A program made the translations under genes and the position numbers. Of a stretch of DNA of 64,000 bases, positions 1 to 15,000 are shown one piece after another. The stretch lies in NCBI GenBank assembly GCA_030998015.1, contig JARWMV010000243.1:682001-746000 (forward strand), given 5' to 3'. The DNA comes from Ceratorhiza oryzae-sativae. Taxonomy: Eukaryota; Basidiomycota; Agaricomycetes; Cantharellales; Ceratobasidiaceae. The notes under the pieces were generated by a model. It worked only from the letters and a program-made list of their open reading frames with translations, ran no database searches and had not been told where the DNA came from. The first letter of the stretch is position 1; each line of letters begins with the position of its first letter.

Positions 1-3000
1 CTGGTGCTCTCACGGAGCGCTCGGCTTCTCCATCGGGATCGTCGCTCCAGCGTTCGTCCTCGGTTCGCTCATCGTCTTCGGAGGGTTCCGCATCGACTCA
101 CTTCGTCCCGCCTTTTGATAACATCCCGGATATGGCCAGCACTCTGTCTCGACAATCGTCGTTTGCCATGCCCCGTCAAACTGCGGATGACATGTCTGTG
201 TCTTCTCTTGTCCCCCCGACTCGGACACCCAGCTTGCGCCGCACGGCATCTATGGCAGACATGGAGCTCGAGGCTGATATTGATAGGGCGTTGAACAGGA
301 GCAGTGCAGGAGGCGTACCAGTGACAGTGACAAGTGGAGCTAGCCAGGGAGAAAGTACATTGATGAGTCCGCCCCCCGGTCGTCGTCGCAGTGGCCCATA
401 CACGGCGTCGGAGACCAGCGGTCCATACACCCCAAGCGCTGCCACAACCGACCGTCCCCGCAGCTCGTTCTATGCTTCTTCGAATATCACCGGCCGAGAC
501 GACACCTACGTGCCGACTGACACTGAGCAGTCGACTGTCCGTGGTGTGCGAATTGCGGCTGATACTCTCTCACTCCGTGACTCGAACTCTGCCTCGATGC
601 TGGGCGACAGCCATGATGCCTTTTCTACGGGCTACGGCTCGGGTCGCAGTGAAAGTCGCATCTCCACGGCCACTTACTCGCGCCGCCGCACCCTCTCTGC
701 CGTATCACCCTCGTCTGGCTTGAGCCGCTCTGGTGGTCTCCGTCGACCGAAGCGCGACCGCACACAATCTTTGTCTCCAGCCGCTACCGATCGTCGTATC
801 TCGATTTCTCCCGTTGACGGCTACAGCACTGCGTCTGAGCGCTTGTCTGTCCCCCGCTCCACTAGTCAAGCTACCGTCCGGACCCGCAGCCCGTCGGTTG
901 GTTTCGAGTCTGCAAGTGAGGGATCGCGAGACCAGTCTACCTATGGTTCGATCGGCTACGAGATTTGCGAGACGAGCGACATGTCCGAGTTTACGATCGA
1001 TCAAACCGAGTCGCGTGCTCGCAGTCGGACTGTAACGTCTGGGACTGCTCGGATGGTCTCACCAACCAAGCTCAGCGAAGAGTTCATCACCGCCGAGGGT
1101 TCAGCTGCCACCGATTCTCAATTCAACACTGTGCAGTCGTGTCCGTCGACCGACTTTGAGACTGTGACCGTCTGCCCTCCGTCGACCGAGTACGAGGATG
1201 CGCGGAAGTGTGCTTGTCCCCCATCCGTTGAGGAGGCGATCGAGACCATTGTAGAATCGCCCGAACAAATGACGCCTGTAGCAGTGTCGATTGACTTGAC
1301 GCCGGCACCATCGCGGCGGCCTATGTCCTCCAGGCGCACCGCTTCAGAGCTCACTTTTGGTACGGCGAGCACCACGCCATCCCCTGTTCCGACATTCCCT
1401 GTCTCGATAACTCCCGTCCCGATATCGCCTGTCCCAATCGAGCTATCTCCCCCTCCATCGCAACGCTCGTCGTCGAGGCATTCACCATCTGTCAACTCGG
1501 AACTCGAGCCGGAGATTATTGAGCTCTCGCCACCACCTTCTCAGCGTCCGTCATCTATTCGTTCTCCGTCGGTTAACTCCACCATGGAGCCCGAGTTCAT
1601 CGAGTTGTCTCCCCCTCCTTCCCAGAAGCAGTCTTCGATTTGCTCTCCATCAATGAACTCTATCGAGCAGGAGACGTCGATTGTCTCGCCGACTATGCGC
1701 ACGCCCTCATCGCACACGCAGTCTCTTCAGCGCCTCACCATTTCCTCGCCAGCACGTACTCCAACCGTTGTTTCTCCAAGCGAGCGCACGCCAGTCCCCA
1801 TGTTCTCCGGCGAGCTCACTCCGACCGCGCGCTCACAGAGTACCCACACACTATCTGAGCTCACCCCTTCTCCAAGTCTATCATCACTCCTCGAGCGCCA
1901 GACCCCTGATTACGAGCCTACTGTCCAAGAGGTGTCAACAGAGCATTCACCGACGATCTATGGATCGATGGAACGCACACCCTCGTCGCGCGCACCTTCG
2001 GAGCGTCCACCGTCGACCACCCCTACCATCCCTGATGAACCTTACGAAGAGCCCACTGTGACGACGCCTCGCGCGAGCCGTTCACCCATACCTTCTGCAC
2101 CATCCGCGCCATCCACTGCCCCCCTGCGCCCACGCCCGATCTCTCTCACCTTTCCTTCGCCTGCGCCTATGACCATCGCTGACTCGAGCGTTGGAGAGGA
2201 TTGGCTCGCGAGTCCTTCGTCCTTGGCTCTGTCGCTTGCTCGGTCTCCAGTGTCTGCACCATCGGTAGCTGAGGTTCTACCTCCTGGCCTTGATAAGTCA
2301 GCGGGCCGAATCCCATCCCCGTCGACGCTGGTTCGCAGTACTTCAGTGAGCTCGGTAGACAGTGTTTCATCCTTTTCAGACGTGTCACCTCCTCAGCTTA
2401 TGACACCGAGCATTCCTGAGGAAGGCAGCTCCCTGTATCGAAGTGGTTCGGTCTCCTCAGTGGGGACTTTGTCGACCGTCTCGGACCTGCCGCCGTTGCA
2501 TACTCCTCATCTCCCCGTTCCAAGCACCACGTACCACAGCCCCTCCGTCTCTTCGGTCCCCTCACTTTCAGCATCTGTCCCCTCCATTCGCGAGGCGCTG
2601 CGCATACCTATGCCTAGCGCTACCATTCGTAGCCGCTCGCTCTCGTCGGAGCCTTCAATTTCTGCTTCGGTGCCGTCGATCGGGGGTACCCCTCGCCTCC
2701 AGGTTCCCAGTACCACACATCGTAGTCGTTCGCTGTCGTCAGAGGCCTCGGTTTCAGAGATGATGCCGTCGATTGAAAGCACCCCTCGCCTTCGGATTCC
2801 TGGCGCCACGCGTCTTAGCCGTTCGCTGTCGTCAGAGGCCTCAATTTCAGAGATGATGCCGTCGATTGAAAGTACCCCTCGCCTCCAGGTTCCCAGCACC
2901 ACACATCGTAGCCGTTCGCTGTCGTCAGAGGCCTCGATTTCAGAGGTGATGCCGTCGATTGAAAGTACCCCTCACCTCCGGGCTCCAGGCGCCACATCTC

Positions 3001-6000
3001 TCAGCCGTTCGCTATCGTCAGAGGACTCAGTTTCAGAGATGATGCCGTCGATTGAAAGTACCCCCCGCCCGTGGGTCCCGGGCGCTGCTCATCGCGGCCA
3101 TTCGCTGTCTTCGGAGGCCTCAGTTTCAGATATGATGCCTTCCATTGAGGGTACTCCCCGCTTGCAGGTCCCGAGCACTACCCACCGCAGCCCGTCGTTA
3201 TCATCAGAGCCTTCGGTTACCGGGTCTGTGCCATCGATTGAAAGGACTCCTCGCCAGCGTCCCCGTGCTACTACCCATCGCACTCGGTCATTGTCATCAG
3301 AGGCTTCGATTACCGGGTCGGCGCCATCGATTGAAAGGACTCCCCGCCGGCGCGTTCCCACCACTCATCGCAGCCGTTCGATTTCCTCAGAGGACACTAT
3401 CTCAGGTTCGGTTCCATCGATCACTAGGCCTCTCCACCTCCGGGCTCCGAGCGGTACTCATCGCAGCCACACTCTTTCGTCGGTCCCCTCGGTCTCAGGC
3501 GCAACACCCTCCGTCATCTCGTCCATGGTCAGCAAGACTTCGGCTGAATCTCCTCTCTCGCCGACGGTCTCGTCCGTTTCATTCACAACTATGCCCACTA
3601 TCGTCGCACCCCCTGCCGCCCCCCCTACTCCCTCGCCGCTCGAGTCCCCCTCGCTCACCACTATTTCATCCCTCTCGACATCTCTCCCTGTCGCTTCTTC
3701 ACTCTATCGCAGCGGGACAATGCGCTCCATGGAGTCTGATAGGACGTACGATAGTGCCGAACTGCATCCATCTCCGGTGTATAGTCTCCTAGATTTGCCA
3801 GAGGGGCCGGAGTATGAGCCTTCATCTTCAGAGCTTGAGGGAACGTTTTCAGTGATTTCTTCTGCGAGCCCGGGTTATGATGTTATCCGCCACCATATTT
3901 CTACGCCGTCTGCGGCTTCCATGGACAGTCGGTTGATCGATCGTTCCTCTCCCGAGATGAGTCGAGGTTCTGCTCGCCGTCCGTCGTTGACGCCGACACG
4001 TATCGAGAAAAGCCTATCTACCGAAGACACCATATCACTCCCGCCTGTAAGTCTAGATCTATTTGAGTGGGTTCGCCATCTGAGCATATTTTTTCAGCTG
4101 CCGCCAAGCCCGGCACGTACACCATCGCTGCATACCACGCGCGCGTCGAGTATTTCCCTGACGACCCCTGAAGGCAACAAACCATCCATCGAATCATCGG
4201 ACACTGTTTACTCAGACGGTGACCTGGCTGAGGGCGGTATCCCACCTAGCCATATCGTCAGCCACGACGTGAATCGGTTGCTACAATACCTGCACGATGT
4301 AGACACTATTAGGGAGGGTGAAACCAGGGACATGACCGATCACTTGCGACGCATTGAAGAGGAGCTATTCGACTTGTCTGCATTTCTCCGCCAGCGCCGG
4401 CCCACCCCACCTGCCCAGCCTCAATATGTTCCATACCCCGTCGAAGTTCCCGCACCTGCACCTGCGCCTGCTCCTGTAGTTGTCCCCTTCCCTGTCCCCA
4501 TGCCTGTATCGGCGCCCGAGCCGGGGGCTGTCAGGCAGCCGCCTCCAATCCCGCCGCGGCCTGCTGTCGAGCATTCGCTCGAAGAATATATGCCCATGAG
4601 CGACGCAAGCACAGACGTGACGATTACGGAACACGAGGAGCAGGCCACCCCAGTCGCTCGCCCTGTTATACCAAAGCTGGTCTCGGAAGTGTCTTCGATC
4701 GACCTTTCAGAGTCGATTGAGTCCATGTCTGAGCATAGCTCGACGGCTCCCAGTGTTACGGTTTCGGACGAAAGCTCTGTCTCGAATTCGATGCTCTCTT
4801 CCTCGGCCATCACGGAGTCTTCAGGCATGGCATTCTCCGACATCTCTGGGGACCTCCTGCGAGCGCCGTCTGGATCCGTTCGCGAACCACACCCAAGTCC
4901 TATATCTCTTGAAATTCCAGTCTCCCCCTCTATCAGTTCTGCGGCGACGCCTGAATTATCTCCACCTTCTTCTAGATCCTCGTCGTCAGCCGAGCTTGCA
5001 GGACTTACGCCATCACCTTCGGTCCAACCCGAGGTTCTGCCTGATGTCACCATCAAAAGTTCTTCTCCTCCACTCACCAAGTCGCCTTCGATTTCTGCTG
5101 CAACCGAGCGCTCTACTCCAGTTCCGGAACATGTCCCAGCCAAGCGCGTACAATCGCTATCCCCTCCTCCTGTCAGGCGGCCGTCCCCTGTGGCATCTGA
5201 GTCGGACTACTTCATTTCTTCCCCCTTGTCGCAAGACACGTTCCGTGACTTGCCTCGTGCATACTCGACCTCGCCGTCAATAGCTTCAATCCGGTCTCAG
5301 GACACCGCCAAACCCGGCAGCAAAAGTTCGATGGGCATCGAGGAACTTCGTGGCATGCTCAGGGACTTGTTGAAGCAGCAAGATGTAGTTGCCGGACGCC
5401 AAGACGACCATAGCGCAATCCTTCATGAGTTGCAGAACCGACCTCCTCCAACCGTTGTGTACCAAGCTCCGGAGATCTCTGAGTTGAGCGAGCACCGAGT
5501 CGCCCTAACTAAAATCGAGAACATCCTCGGCGACCTGGTCGATCGGTTCGATATTGTTCGGGATTCAATTTCAAGCTCTTCCATACTTACTCGCAGCTCG
5601 AGTCTGACGACCACCTCTGAGACGGTCTCGTCATCCACTATTTCGCAGCCCTCGTATAGGACGTCCGAGGATGAGCGAAGGCTGCAGCGTCGATGGGACG
5701 AGATGACCAAACGGCCTTCGATGTCTATTCCTCCTGGCCGGACTAGCCCACGCCCAAGCCTTGACGGCGGTATTCCTCCTTCACAAGTGTCAGAGAGCGA
5801 GGTTGAAGTTCCCCCGCCGACCGCGACGACTGCACTCACTCTTATCCCCACATTACGCCCTCGCCCCCGTCGTCGTCGCGCTCGCAGTGCCAGCCCAACG
5901 CTAACATTTGAACGGTTGATTGGCAGCATGACGTCGTCCGTGACATCTTCAGAGGAAGCTGAGATTGTGGAAATTCCTCCGTATAAAGGGGTCAAGGACA

Positions 6001-9000
6001 TTCGTACCCCGGCCGCCCCCGCTCCCCCAGCCAGGCCTGTGTTCGAAGAACCACGTGCGCCGTCTATCACAGGGCCGGTGGAGGATATCGACATTGATTT
6101 CGAGCGCAAACTTCGAGAGATCCGCAAGCATCGAGCTCAGGGCGGTGATGGCACATACATACCTAGCATGCCCCAACCTCCCGCCGAGCCTGTCCTTGTA
6201 AGTTGATATCTAGTATACATATCGCTTGGGCTAACCAACCTGCAGCCCCCAACTCTCTATCCCGAACGTGAGGAGGACGATGCTACCCCTCGTCCACCTT
6301 CTCCACCATCTGACCTAGGCCAGGGTGCTCATCGTCGTTCTCCTATCTCTGAATCTTGGTATACTCGACCCCGACCCCCTCCCACAGTCGATGAGACAAC
6401 CGAGGTATGTCCTCGATGCCTTCGTAAGTTTCAATACTAATTCATTCAACTAGGTGGGGTGGCATCCAGAACCAGGCACTACTATCGTTCCTCCTTCGCA
6501 AGTTCTCGGCAGTCAACCTCCTCCACTTCGCCCCCACACCGATCAAATCGTTCCGATTGAACATGTACTAGGTGATATGCGTCCGATGCAGCCTCAGCCA
6601 GTATGTTTCGCATTACTTTCAGTAACGTGTTTTTCATGAAACCCTTTAGACCGGCGCCACAAGTGTCTCTGGGCTTCCCGATTACGGTGAATTGCTGGAT
6701 TTGGTTCGGGTAAGTGTTCTGCAAAGCTTTGGCAACGCGGCCGCTGATGTCTGCCCAGGGAGGCGCTGGGTCACAAGAGGTTGTAGCAGAGCAACAGCGC
6801 GAAATTATTCGATACCTTGGCGGTCTGAATACTTGGTTAGAGCGAGATGTAATTGACCGACAATTCGAGCTCCGCCAGCTAAGCGAACGCATGGATCAAC
6901 TACGAGATGAGCTACTGAATCGCCTTGCGCGGCCGCCGACGCCACTGATGCATCGGCGTAAGTACCAGACACTATCTTTAATTACCACCTCACTTATAGT
7001 TTCTCTTAGCCCTGTATGGTCCTCAGATTGTGAGGGATGTGCCACCTGGCGGTGTCGTTATTCCTCCTCTTCCAGATCGTGGGCAGTCGCGTGCATCGGG
7101 TCGCTCTCAAATCATTGTCCCCCCTCCTCTTTCAGACAGCAACGTTCCATACCAAATTCATTCATCATCCGAAGAGTCGAGCTCTATCACGTCGTCCGGG
7201 CGCTCGCTGGTTCCTCCGATCTGGGGGCCGCCTCCTCAGTCTGGTCCTGTCATCCCCGACCAGATTTCGACGACGGATGAGAGCACATTCGAATCGACCA
7301 GCTCTTCTGGTACCGACATCTACGAGCCACCCGTGATTCCTCATATCCCAGCGCCTGGCGTCTCCACCCCCCGATTCGAAGCTAGTCGACCTCCATCCGG
7401 CGGCTCGATTGTCATCCCAGGACCTGCGTCGTCCTCTGGCGCCCCAGCTGCCCCGTCGGTTGCCCATTCCCATGCTCCATCCCACGTCCCATCCCACGTT
7501 CCATCCGCTGCACCATCTCACGCTCCATCACATGTCCCATCCCGTGCTCCATCCATTGCACCATCTCACACTCCATCCTATGCCCCATCCCACGTTTCGT
7601 ACCACGCACCATCGCATGCTTCATCTGCTAGGCAGTCCGAGGCCGGGCATGACATAGTGATCATTGAACCTGGAACGAGACCGGTATCACCGAGGGTAAG
7701 TATCGGTCATATCACGTCAAAACATATTCTGATATAATGAACCACAGACCCCAAGCGATATTCATGGACCCCAAATTATTCAGATATCCCCACCGCCGCT
7801 CCCTGAAGAAACTGCTAGCGAAGGGTCAGGTCCACAGATAATCGAGGTTATTGCTCCGCCCAGCCAGATCGCTGAATCCGTGATCGGTGAGGCCCCCCAA
7901 GTCATTCGAGTCAGTTCACCTGTCGGCTCGCAGCCCGCGACAACTCCACAAGTTGTTCGCATTGGTTCACCTGCGGAGAGCGTTGCCCAGGTCATTCGAG
8001 TGGGTTCACCAGCTGCCGCCCAACCTCAAATCATCCGCCTAGGTTCCCCCGCTGCTAACCAGCCGCAGATCATTCGCATGGGTACACCGCGCCAGGTCCC
8101 CCCACAAAGGATTCGTGTGACATCGCCCGCTGCCGCACAACCACAGATCATTCGAGTAGCTTCGCCGCCACATGTGGTTCGAGTTGGCTCTCCTACATCT
8201 GCGCATGTTCCTCCGCAGGTAATCAGGGTCACTTCGCCGCGCACCGCCGCAGGCCCTCAGATTATTCGCGTTGGATCTACCCGACCTCGTGTGCGTAGGG
8301 ATAGCCGGGGTTCAGATTACGTTGCTGTCGACCGTCCTGGTCACGGCAGAAGCCATTCTGGAACTACGCGCGTAGCGAGCCCGCCAACTGTGGTGGTTAG
8401 GATCGAAGATCGCAGGAGCAAGAGTCGAGGCGGGAGAAGCAGAAGGGGCAGTCCAACACAACGTACTGATTCACAAGCCCCAGTCAATGTGATCAACGTT
8501 GGTAGTCGTGGTTCACGGACAAGTTCTTCATCTTCATCTTCATCGTCATCGTCATCAAATTCCAAAACTCGCTCTCGCTCTCACTCTCCAACAATTATTC
8601 ACGTTGTCGGGCCGCCGACCGAACATTCCCGCCCTTCGCCGACAAGCCGACCACATTCACCTGCTCACACGTCGCGCTCAGATTTGGGACCACAGATCAT
8701 TCGCATTGACGGTCCAGGCACTGAAGGAGTCACGCCCACGACGGAATCGGGGATGGGAGGCCCTCAAATCATCCGTGTCGATTCACCTCGATCAACCACA
8801 TCGCCTCCCCAGATCATTCAGATTGGCCAACCCATGAGTGAACTCCCGGGCTCCGTTCCTTATCCTCCGTCTGGCCAGCCAATTCCGGGACAACCTGGGG
8901 TTCAGTATCCGGTCCCACCTGGTATTCCGTATCCAGTTCAGCCTGGAGCTCAGTACCCGGGGCAACCTGGGGTTCAGTACCCGGGGCAACCTAGCGTTCA

Positions 9001-12000
9001 GTACCCAGCCCAGCCTGGTGTTCCATATCCGGGGCAACCTGGTCAACCGTACCCCCTAGGGCCATGGCAGCAACCGCCAATTATCATTCAGCCTCCTACG
9101 ATTATTACTGGGCCGGGTCAGTCTGTCGTCAGTGGCGCACCAGACCAACCCCAAATCATTCGGATTGGTGAATCGGAATCGTCCAGGTCTGGGGCCCCAC
9201 AGATTATTCAAGTTGGCTCCCCTCGAGCTCCAAGCCCCGGCCCACAGATCATTCAGGTCGGATCTCCACATGCCGCACCTATCCCTGGATCCCATCAGCT
9301 CATAGTTGAGGGAAGCGATAGTTCTGAGCGAGAGCGTCCTATCGTATATGTACCAGGCACCCACCGCGCACGCTCAAGAACACCTACAGAGAGGCACCCG
9401 CATCGCTCACGGTCGTTCTCTCCCCCTGTAGTCGTTGATCATCGATCTCGAAGAGGCAGCCGACCTCCCACTGAGCGTATAGTGACTGATTCAGGCAGCA
9501 GCCGAACCGGGACGCCACGAATCATTCACGTCGATGAACCCTACCGCGAAAGCCCTGGTCGCGGATCCCCCCGAATCATTCGCATCGACGACTCACATGG
9601 GAGTTCCCGTTCTCGTTCACCTCGCATTATCCAGGTTGGAAGTGGCCGTTCTGGTCGTTCCCGCTCTCGCTCGCCACGAATCATCCACGTGGGAGGTGAC
9701 TTGCACCGGCCACACTCGAGATCGCCGCGCATTATCCAGGTTGGCAGCGGCCGTTCTCACTCCCGCTCCCGCTCTCGTTCGCCGCGAATTATTCAAGTGG
9801 GGGGTGACTCCCATCGGTCAAGCTCGAGGTCACCACGCATTATCGAAGTGGGCAGTGGTGGCGGTTCCCGTCGTTCTCGCTCTCGTTCCCCCCGAATTGT
9901 ACACGTAGGAGGTGGTAGCTCTCGTCGCTCTCGCTCCCGCTCGCCTCGAGTTGTTCATGTAGGAACTGGCGGTTCTCGGCGCTCTCGTTCTCGTTCACGC
10001 TCTCTCTCCCCTGCCCGAATAATTGATGCAGGCGGACGTAGGCGTGGCGGACGTTCCCTGTCATCCCGATCCCGATCCCCTCCTCATATAGTTGAAGTTG
10101 TGCGAGACTCGCCTAGCCCGCGTCGCCGCCGCCGCCGAGACCGCACGGGGCACGCTCTCCCTACATCGAGGTTCCTGGTGGCCGTGCTCGTCGTCAGCGC
10201 TCTGATTCTAGATCATATTCACGCTCACGTTCTCGCACCCCGCCCCGTCATATCGTTGAAGTCGAAGGTTCACTTCCTGGCCAATCCCATCATTCTCGCC
10301 GCTCGGGTTCTCGTAGGCATAGCCCTGTTCAAGTCATTGGTGGCCAACCCTCGCGGCCACGTTCGAGGTCTCGTTCTCGATCTCCCACCCCGACGCGAAT
10401 CATCCAGGTCGGAGAGCCGCCTAGGTCTCGCCATAGTGGTTCACGCTCGCATTCACCCACAAGAATCATCCAAGTTGGAGGGGGCCCTGCCGAATCTCAC
10501 CGAACCCGCTCGCGTTCTCGCTCCCCACTCAGATCATCGAAGTTGCGCCCACACACCCCAGCTACAGGTCGCATTCAAGTTCGCGTTCTCACTCCCCAAC
10601 CCGTATCATCCAAGTCGGAGGAACCCCCACCCGATCCCATCGCACCAGTTCTCGATCACCTACTCGTATCATACAAGTTGGAGACGGGTCGTCGCGATCC
10701 CGAGCAAGCAGGTCTCGATCACCCACGCGTGTTATACATGTTGGGGGCTCCAGCCATGGCAGGTCGGACTCACGCTCGCCAACCCGAGTGATTCATGTCG
10801 GAGGCACACATCGTGGACGTTCTCGTTCTGGCTCCCGTTCGCCAATTCAAGTGGTGGTGGATGACGGCGGCTCAAGCCACAGAAGATCCCGTTCACCAAG
10901 TCGCGTTATTCACGTCGCACCCTCACGATCTGGACACACTCACAGAAGTCGATCACCAACGCGGATTGATGTTGAGACGGGCTCCTATTCGCCGCGCACT
11001 CATTCACCTACAAGGATCCTCTATCCCTCACGACCTCCCACCAGCTATCGCGGTCGTAGCCGGAGTCCCACAGTCGCCCACACAGTACGTTCCGGCCGCT
11101 CTCGATCGCGCTCCCCAATCCACTATGGTGATACACCGTCACGACGACACGACGACGGTCACTATGGAGGTTCGCGTGCTGGTGAAGGCCCAACGATCAT
11201 TCGTGTCGGATCTACCAGTCATCGTGGCCCAGACCTCGTTCGGGTAACAACCCCTGGCAGAACATCCGAAGCCCCTCATGTAAGCCCTCATTCTTACCTA
11301 ATAGGCTCATTAATTAACAACCTTTCCAGGTGGTTCGCGTTGGGACTCCTCATGCCACAACAGTTCCCCAATCATTCGAGTAACGTCCCCACGGGCAGAA
11401 AGCCAGGCTCCGAATGTGATTCGGGTCGGCACACCCAAGATTGAAGAGCCCGTGCGCATCATCCGGGTCGCGAGCCCTCGCACCACTGTTCCATCTTTCA
11501 TTCCACACGAATCCCCAACCCCCGTACAGCGAACTCAGCCCTCGACATCCACACACCAGGAACACCCAGGTTATCTCTCTCATATCTCAGAGCTTACGGA
11601 AATCTCGTCCGGCGACTCGCAGATCCCTCAAGTCATTCAAGTCGGATCTCCATCCGAGGATGAAGCTACCCGTCGACCCGTGGTCCATCGAACTGCGTCC
11701 GAAAAGACTGAACCCCCACCACCTCACATCGTTCGCGTTGGGTCGCGAGCAGGTCGGTCAGAAGCACCTTCCCAGCAAATTCGAGTCACTACACCCGCAG
11801 CGACCGAGTATCTACCCCCTCAAGTCATTCGCGTCGGAGGTGATGATCTTCAGCGGGATTACGGCCCACAAATTGTGCGTGTTACGTCAACTAAACCAGC
11901 TGTCGTCGAGGCTGCTCCTCCAACAATTGTGCGCGTTCCTACGTCCCATGGCAGAGCCGAGCTTCAACCTCATGTCATCCGGGTTGCGTCTCCCCCGGCA

Positions 12001-15000
12001 GCTGTCGTACCGTCTGAGCCCCACATCGTGCGTCTTGGAACACCTGGGCGTGAGACCGAGGAGCCGACTTTGGTTCGCATCAAGTCACCACCACGTCAGA
12101 TCGTCGACCCAGCACCACAAGTGATTCATATGAAGCCCGAGTCGAATATCCCCGTGGGCCCTCAGATTGTCCGTGTTCATGCTGCAATGACCCAGCCCGA
12201 CTTTGGGCCGACCCAGGTGTTCAGAGTAGGGACTCCCATGCATCCTCAAGCTCCACAGATTGTTCGCGTTGGTACCGCCAAACCCCGGATTGAAGACAAG
12301 CTAGCTCAGATCATACGCGTCGGTACTCCCACCGTTCGGAAGCCCCCCAGGTGGTTCGCGTCAACGTCCCAGAAAAAGATATTAGCGAACCCCAAGTTGT
12401 GAAAATCGGTGCTCCTGCAACTCTGTCTCAGCCCCAGGTTATTCGCGTCGCAGTCCCTAGGAAAGAAACGCCGCCACCAGAGGTTGTAAGAGTCGGGGTG
12501 CCAGCCACGCCTGCTGATCCTCAAGTGATTCGTGTCACTTCGCCGGCCCCGGTACAAAAGCCCACTCAGATCGTCCGTGTTGGCTCTACAGCGCCCGCTG
12601 ATGTTGGCCCTCAAGTCATCCGAGTGACCTCTCCGCGTGCGCCAGAACAGACCGAGGTAATCCGCGTGGCTGGCACGGCCCCCTCGACAAGCGGCCCTCA
12701 AGTTATTCGCGTCACTTCGCCTATGCCAGATCATCAGCCTACTCAGATTGTCCGTGTTGGTGGCTCTACCGCACCCACAGACGCAGGCCCACAGGTTATT
12801 CGAGTTACTTCCCCTGAGCGAGCTCCAGAGCGCCCAGAAGTGATCCGAGTTGGTAGTACAGCTCCTGTGAGCGAGATACCACAAGTGCTGCGCGTCACTT
12901 CTCCATCCCGAGCCACCGATCATCCGGAAGTCATTCGCGTTGGAGGCGGTACCCCCGCACCAGCTGAGTCCCAGGTCATACGAGTTACTTCGCCATCACA
13001 AGCTACTGAGCGTCCCGACATCATTCGCATGGGAGCCACGCCCCGCCTAGTGAGGTACCCCAAGTCATCCGAGTCTCATCACCCTCTCGCACTACGGAGG
13101 CACCTCAGATTATCCGACTAGGTAGCGCACCCCCCACGGAAACCGGTCCTCAAGTTGTACGCGTAACGAGCCCAAGCCGGACAGCCGAGCCTGGTCCAGG
13201 TCTGGAGGTACATGGCCCGAGTCACTCTCTATCGGACATTACCGAAGAGCCTTCTGGTCGCCCGGTGTCGATATCTCTATCCCGGGGAGCTTCGTCCCAG
13301 AGAGTTATCTCCGAGATGTCGCCGCTCCAAGTATTGCACCAACGGCCCCGAGTGAAGTAGATCGACACACCCAGCACACCGACCAAGGTAGTGTCAATGT
13401 ACCTCAGAGCGTATACGACGAGCCTCCTTCACCAATTGTCGTCCATCCTGGCAGCAACGCAGGCAGCGAAGTCCCCGTTCCGCCCGCTGAGTCTGTTGCA
13501 GGATCTATGACCGGCTCTGTAGAAAATGGAACTACCGAACAAGTGATCCGTGTTGGTCTACCTTCGGAAGGAGACGTTGAGCAAGTCATTAGGGTTAGCT
13601 CGCCTGGTCGTACCGCACTGCCCAGTCAGGATCAACCTCAGATCATCCGTGTTGGCTCTCGTGCGGATGTCCCCGCTCCTGGGCCTCAGGTCATTCGCGT
13701 TACTTCTCCTCGCATTGAGTATCCACCAATCTCCACGGTGCACCCGCCCCCGACAGAATCCCCTCAAGTTGTTCGCGTTGGCACCGGCCAGCCTGCAAGC
13801 CCACAGGTCATCCGGGTCACTTCCCCAAAGCTAGAGACAGTCGTGGCCGTTCCTGACACGAAGCCCGAACCTCCACAAGTCGTCCGTGTGGGTGCGGGTA
13901 CCCGACCTAGTACTCCCCAGGTGATCCGGGTTACTTCACCTCATCCAACAGTAGCTGCGCCGCTTCCTCCTGTGGCTACGGAGCCCGTTCAGGTTGTTCG
14001 GGTTGGAACCTCGGCTCCCCAAGACGGTCCTCAGGTGATTCGTGTGACTTCTCCCCGTGTCGAGCCTCCCCTTCCAACGTGAGTGCATTTAACAATAGCC
14101 TCAAATCTGCCGCTAATATGTATGTTAACAGACCTCTGCCCGAACCTAAGGTGATTCGCGTGACGTCGCCACAAGCACCTGTTTCAGCGGCCCCTTCTGC
14201 TGTCCCCGTTCCTCCGACCGAGCCTACGATTATCCGGCTAGGGTCTACAGCTCCAGCAGAACCTCAGGTTATTCGCATCACTTCCCCTCACGCTGAGCCT
14301 CCACCTATTGTCGTAGCTCCTGCCACCCCAGCTTCAGATCCAGCTACAGTCCCATCTCATACTCCTGCCCCGGTCGTCGTAGCCCCCGCACCCGCACCTG
14401 GCTCCGTTTCTACCTCCTTCTCCGAGCCCTCAGTTGCACCTGCGCCTGGTTCTGTTGGGGCGCATGCTCCTTCGGTGGTTACTGAAGCTCCCCAGATCAT
14501 CCGCCTTGGCTCAAGGTCTGAATCGCGGACTCAAATTGTCCGAGTCAAATCTGCTGCACCTCAACCCCCCCAGATTATTCGACTTGGCTCCACTGCTCCC
14601 CCTGAACCTCAAATCGTTCGCGTTACATCCCAGCCCCCGCATGTAATTCGTGTGACCTCTCCAAGTACAGCTACGGATGCGTCTCGTATTCAGATCACCA
14701 ACCCCTCTCAGGCGCCAACAATCTCAATCCTGCAGCCTGGTGGTCGACCTGCCACTCCTGGACAGCGTGTAGTATTCCAGCCAACGCCATCCCAATCCGT
14801 CGTCTCCCCTGCCCCTACTCGCATCAGCCAGCCAACCACATTTGAGCCCCCAACCTCTCCTCCAGAAGGAACAGTCATTTCTGTTATTCAACCCTCCGAT
14901 TCTATCAGTCACGTTGGCGGTCGCGACGATAATGCAACTCCAGTTGTCACACCCGCAGCTACCGCTCGCAGTAGTCACAGTCATAGTGGGCGAAGCAGGC

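Noticed and set aside
1118..1495. Long antisense open frames within the giant gene
   Set aside because: They are by-products of the Ser/Thr/Pro codon bias of the sense strand; the sense frame is continuous and repetitive.
10130..13330. Programmed ribosomal frameshifting in the giant gene
   Set aside because: Six shifts of the same sign without a common slippery site, and similar shifts in unrelated genes, point to assembly indels instead.
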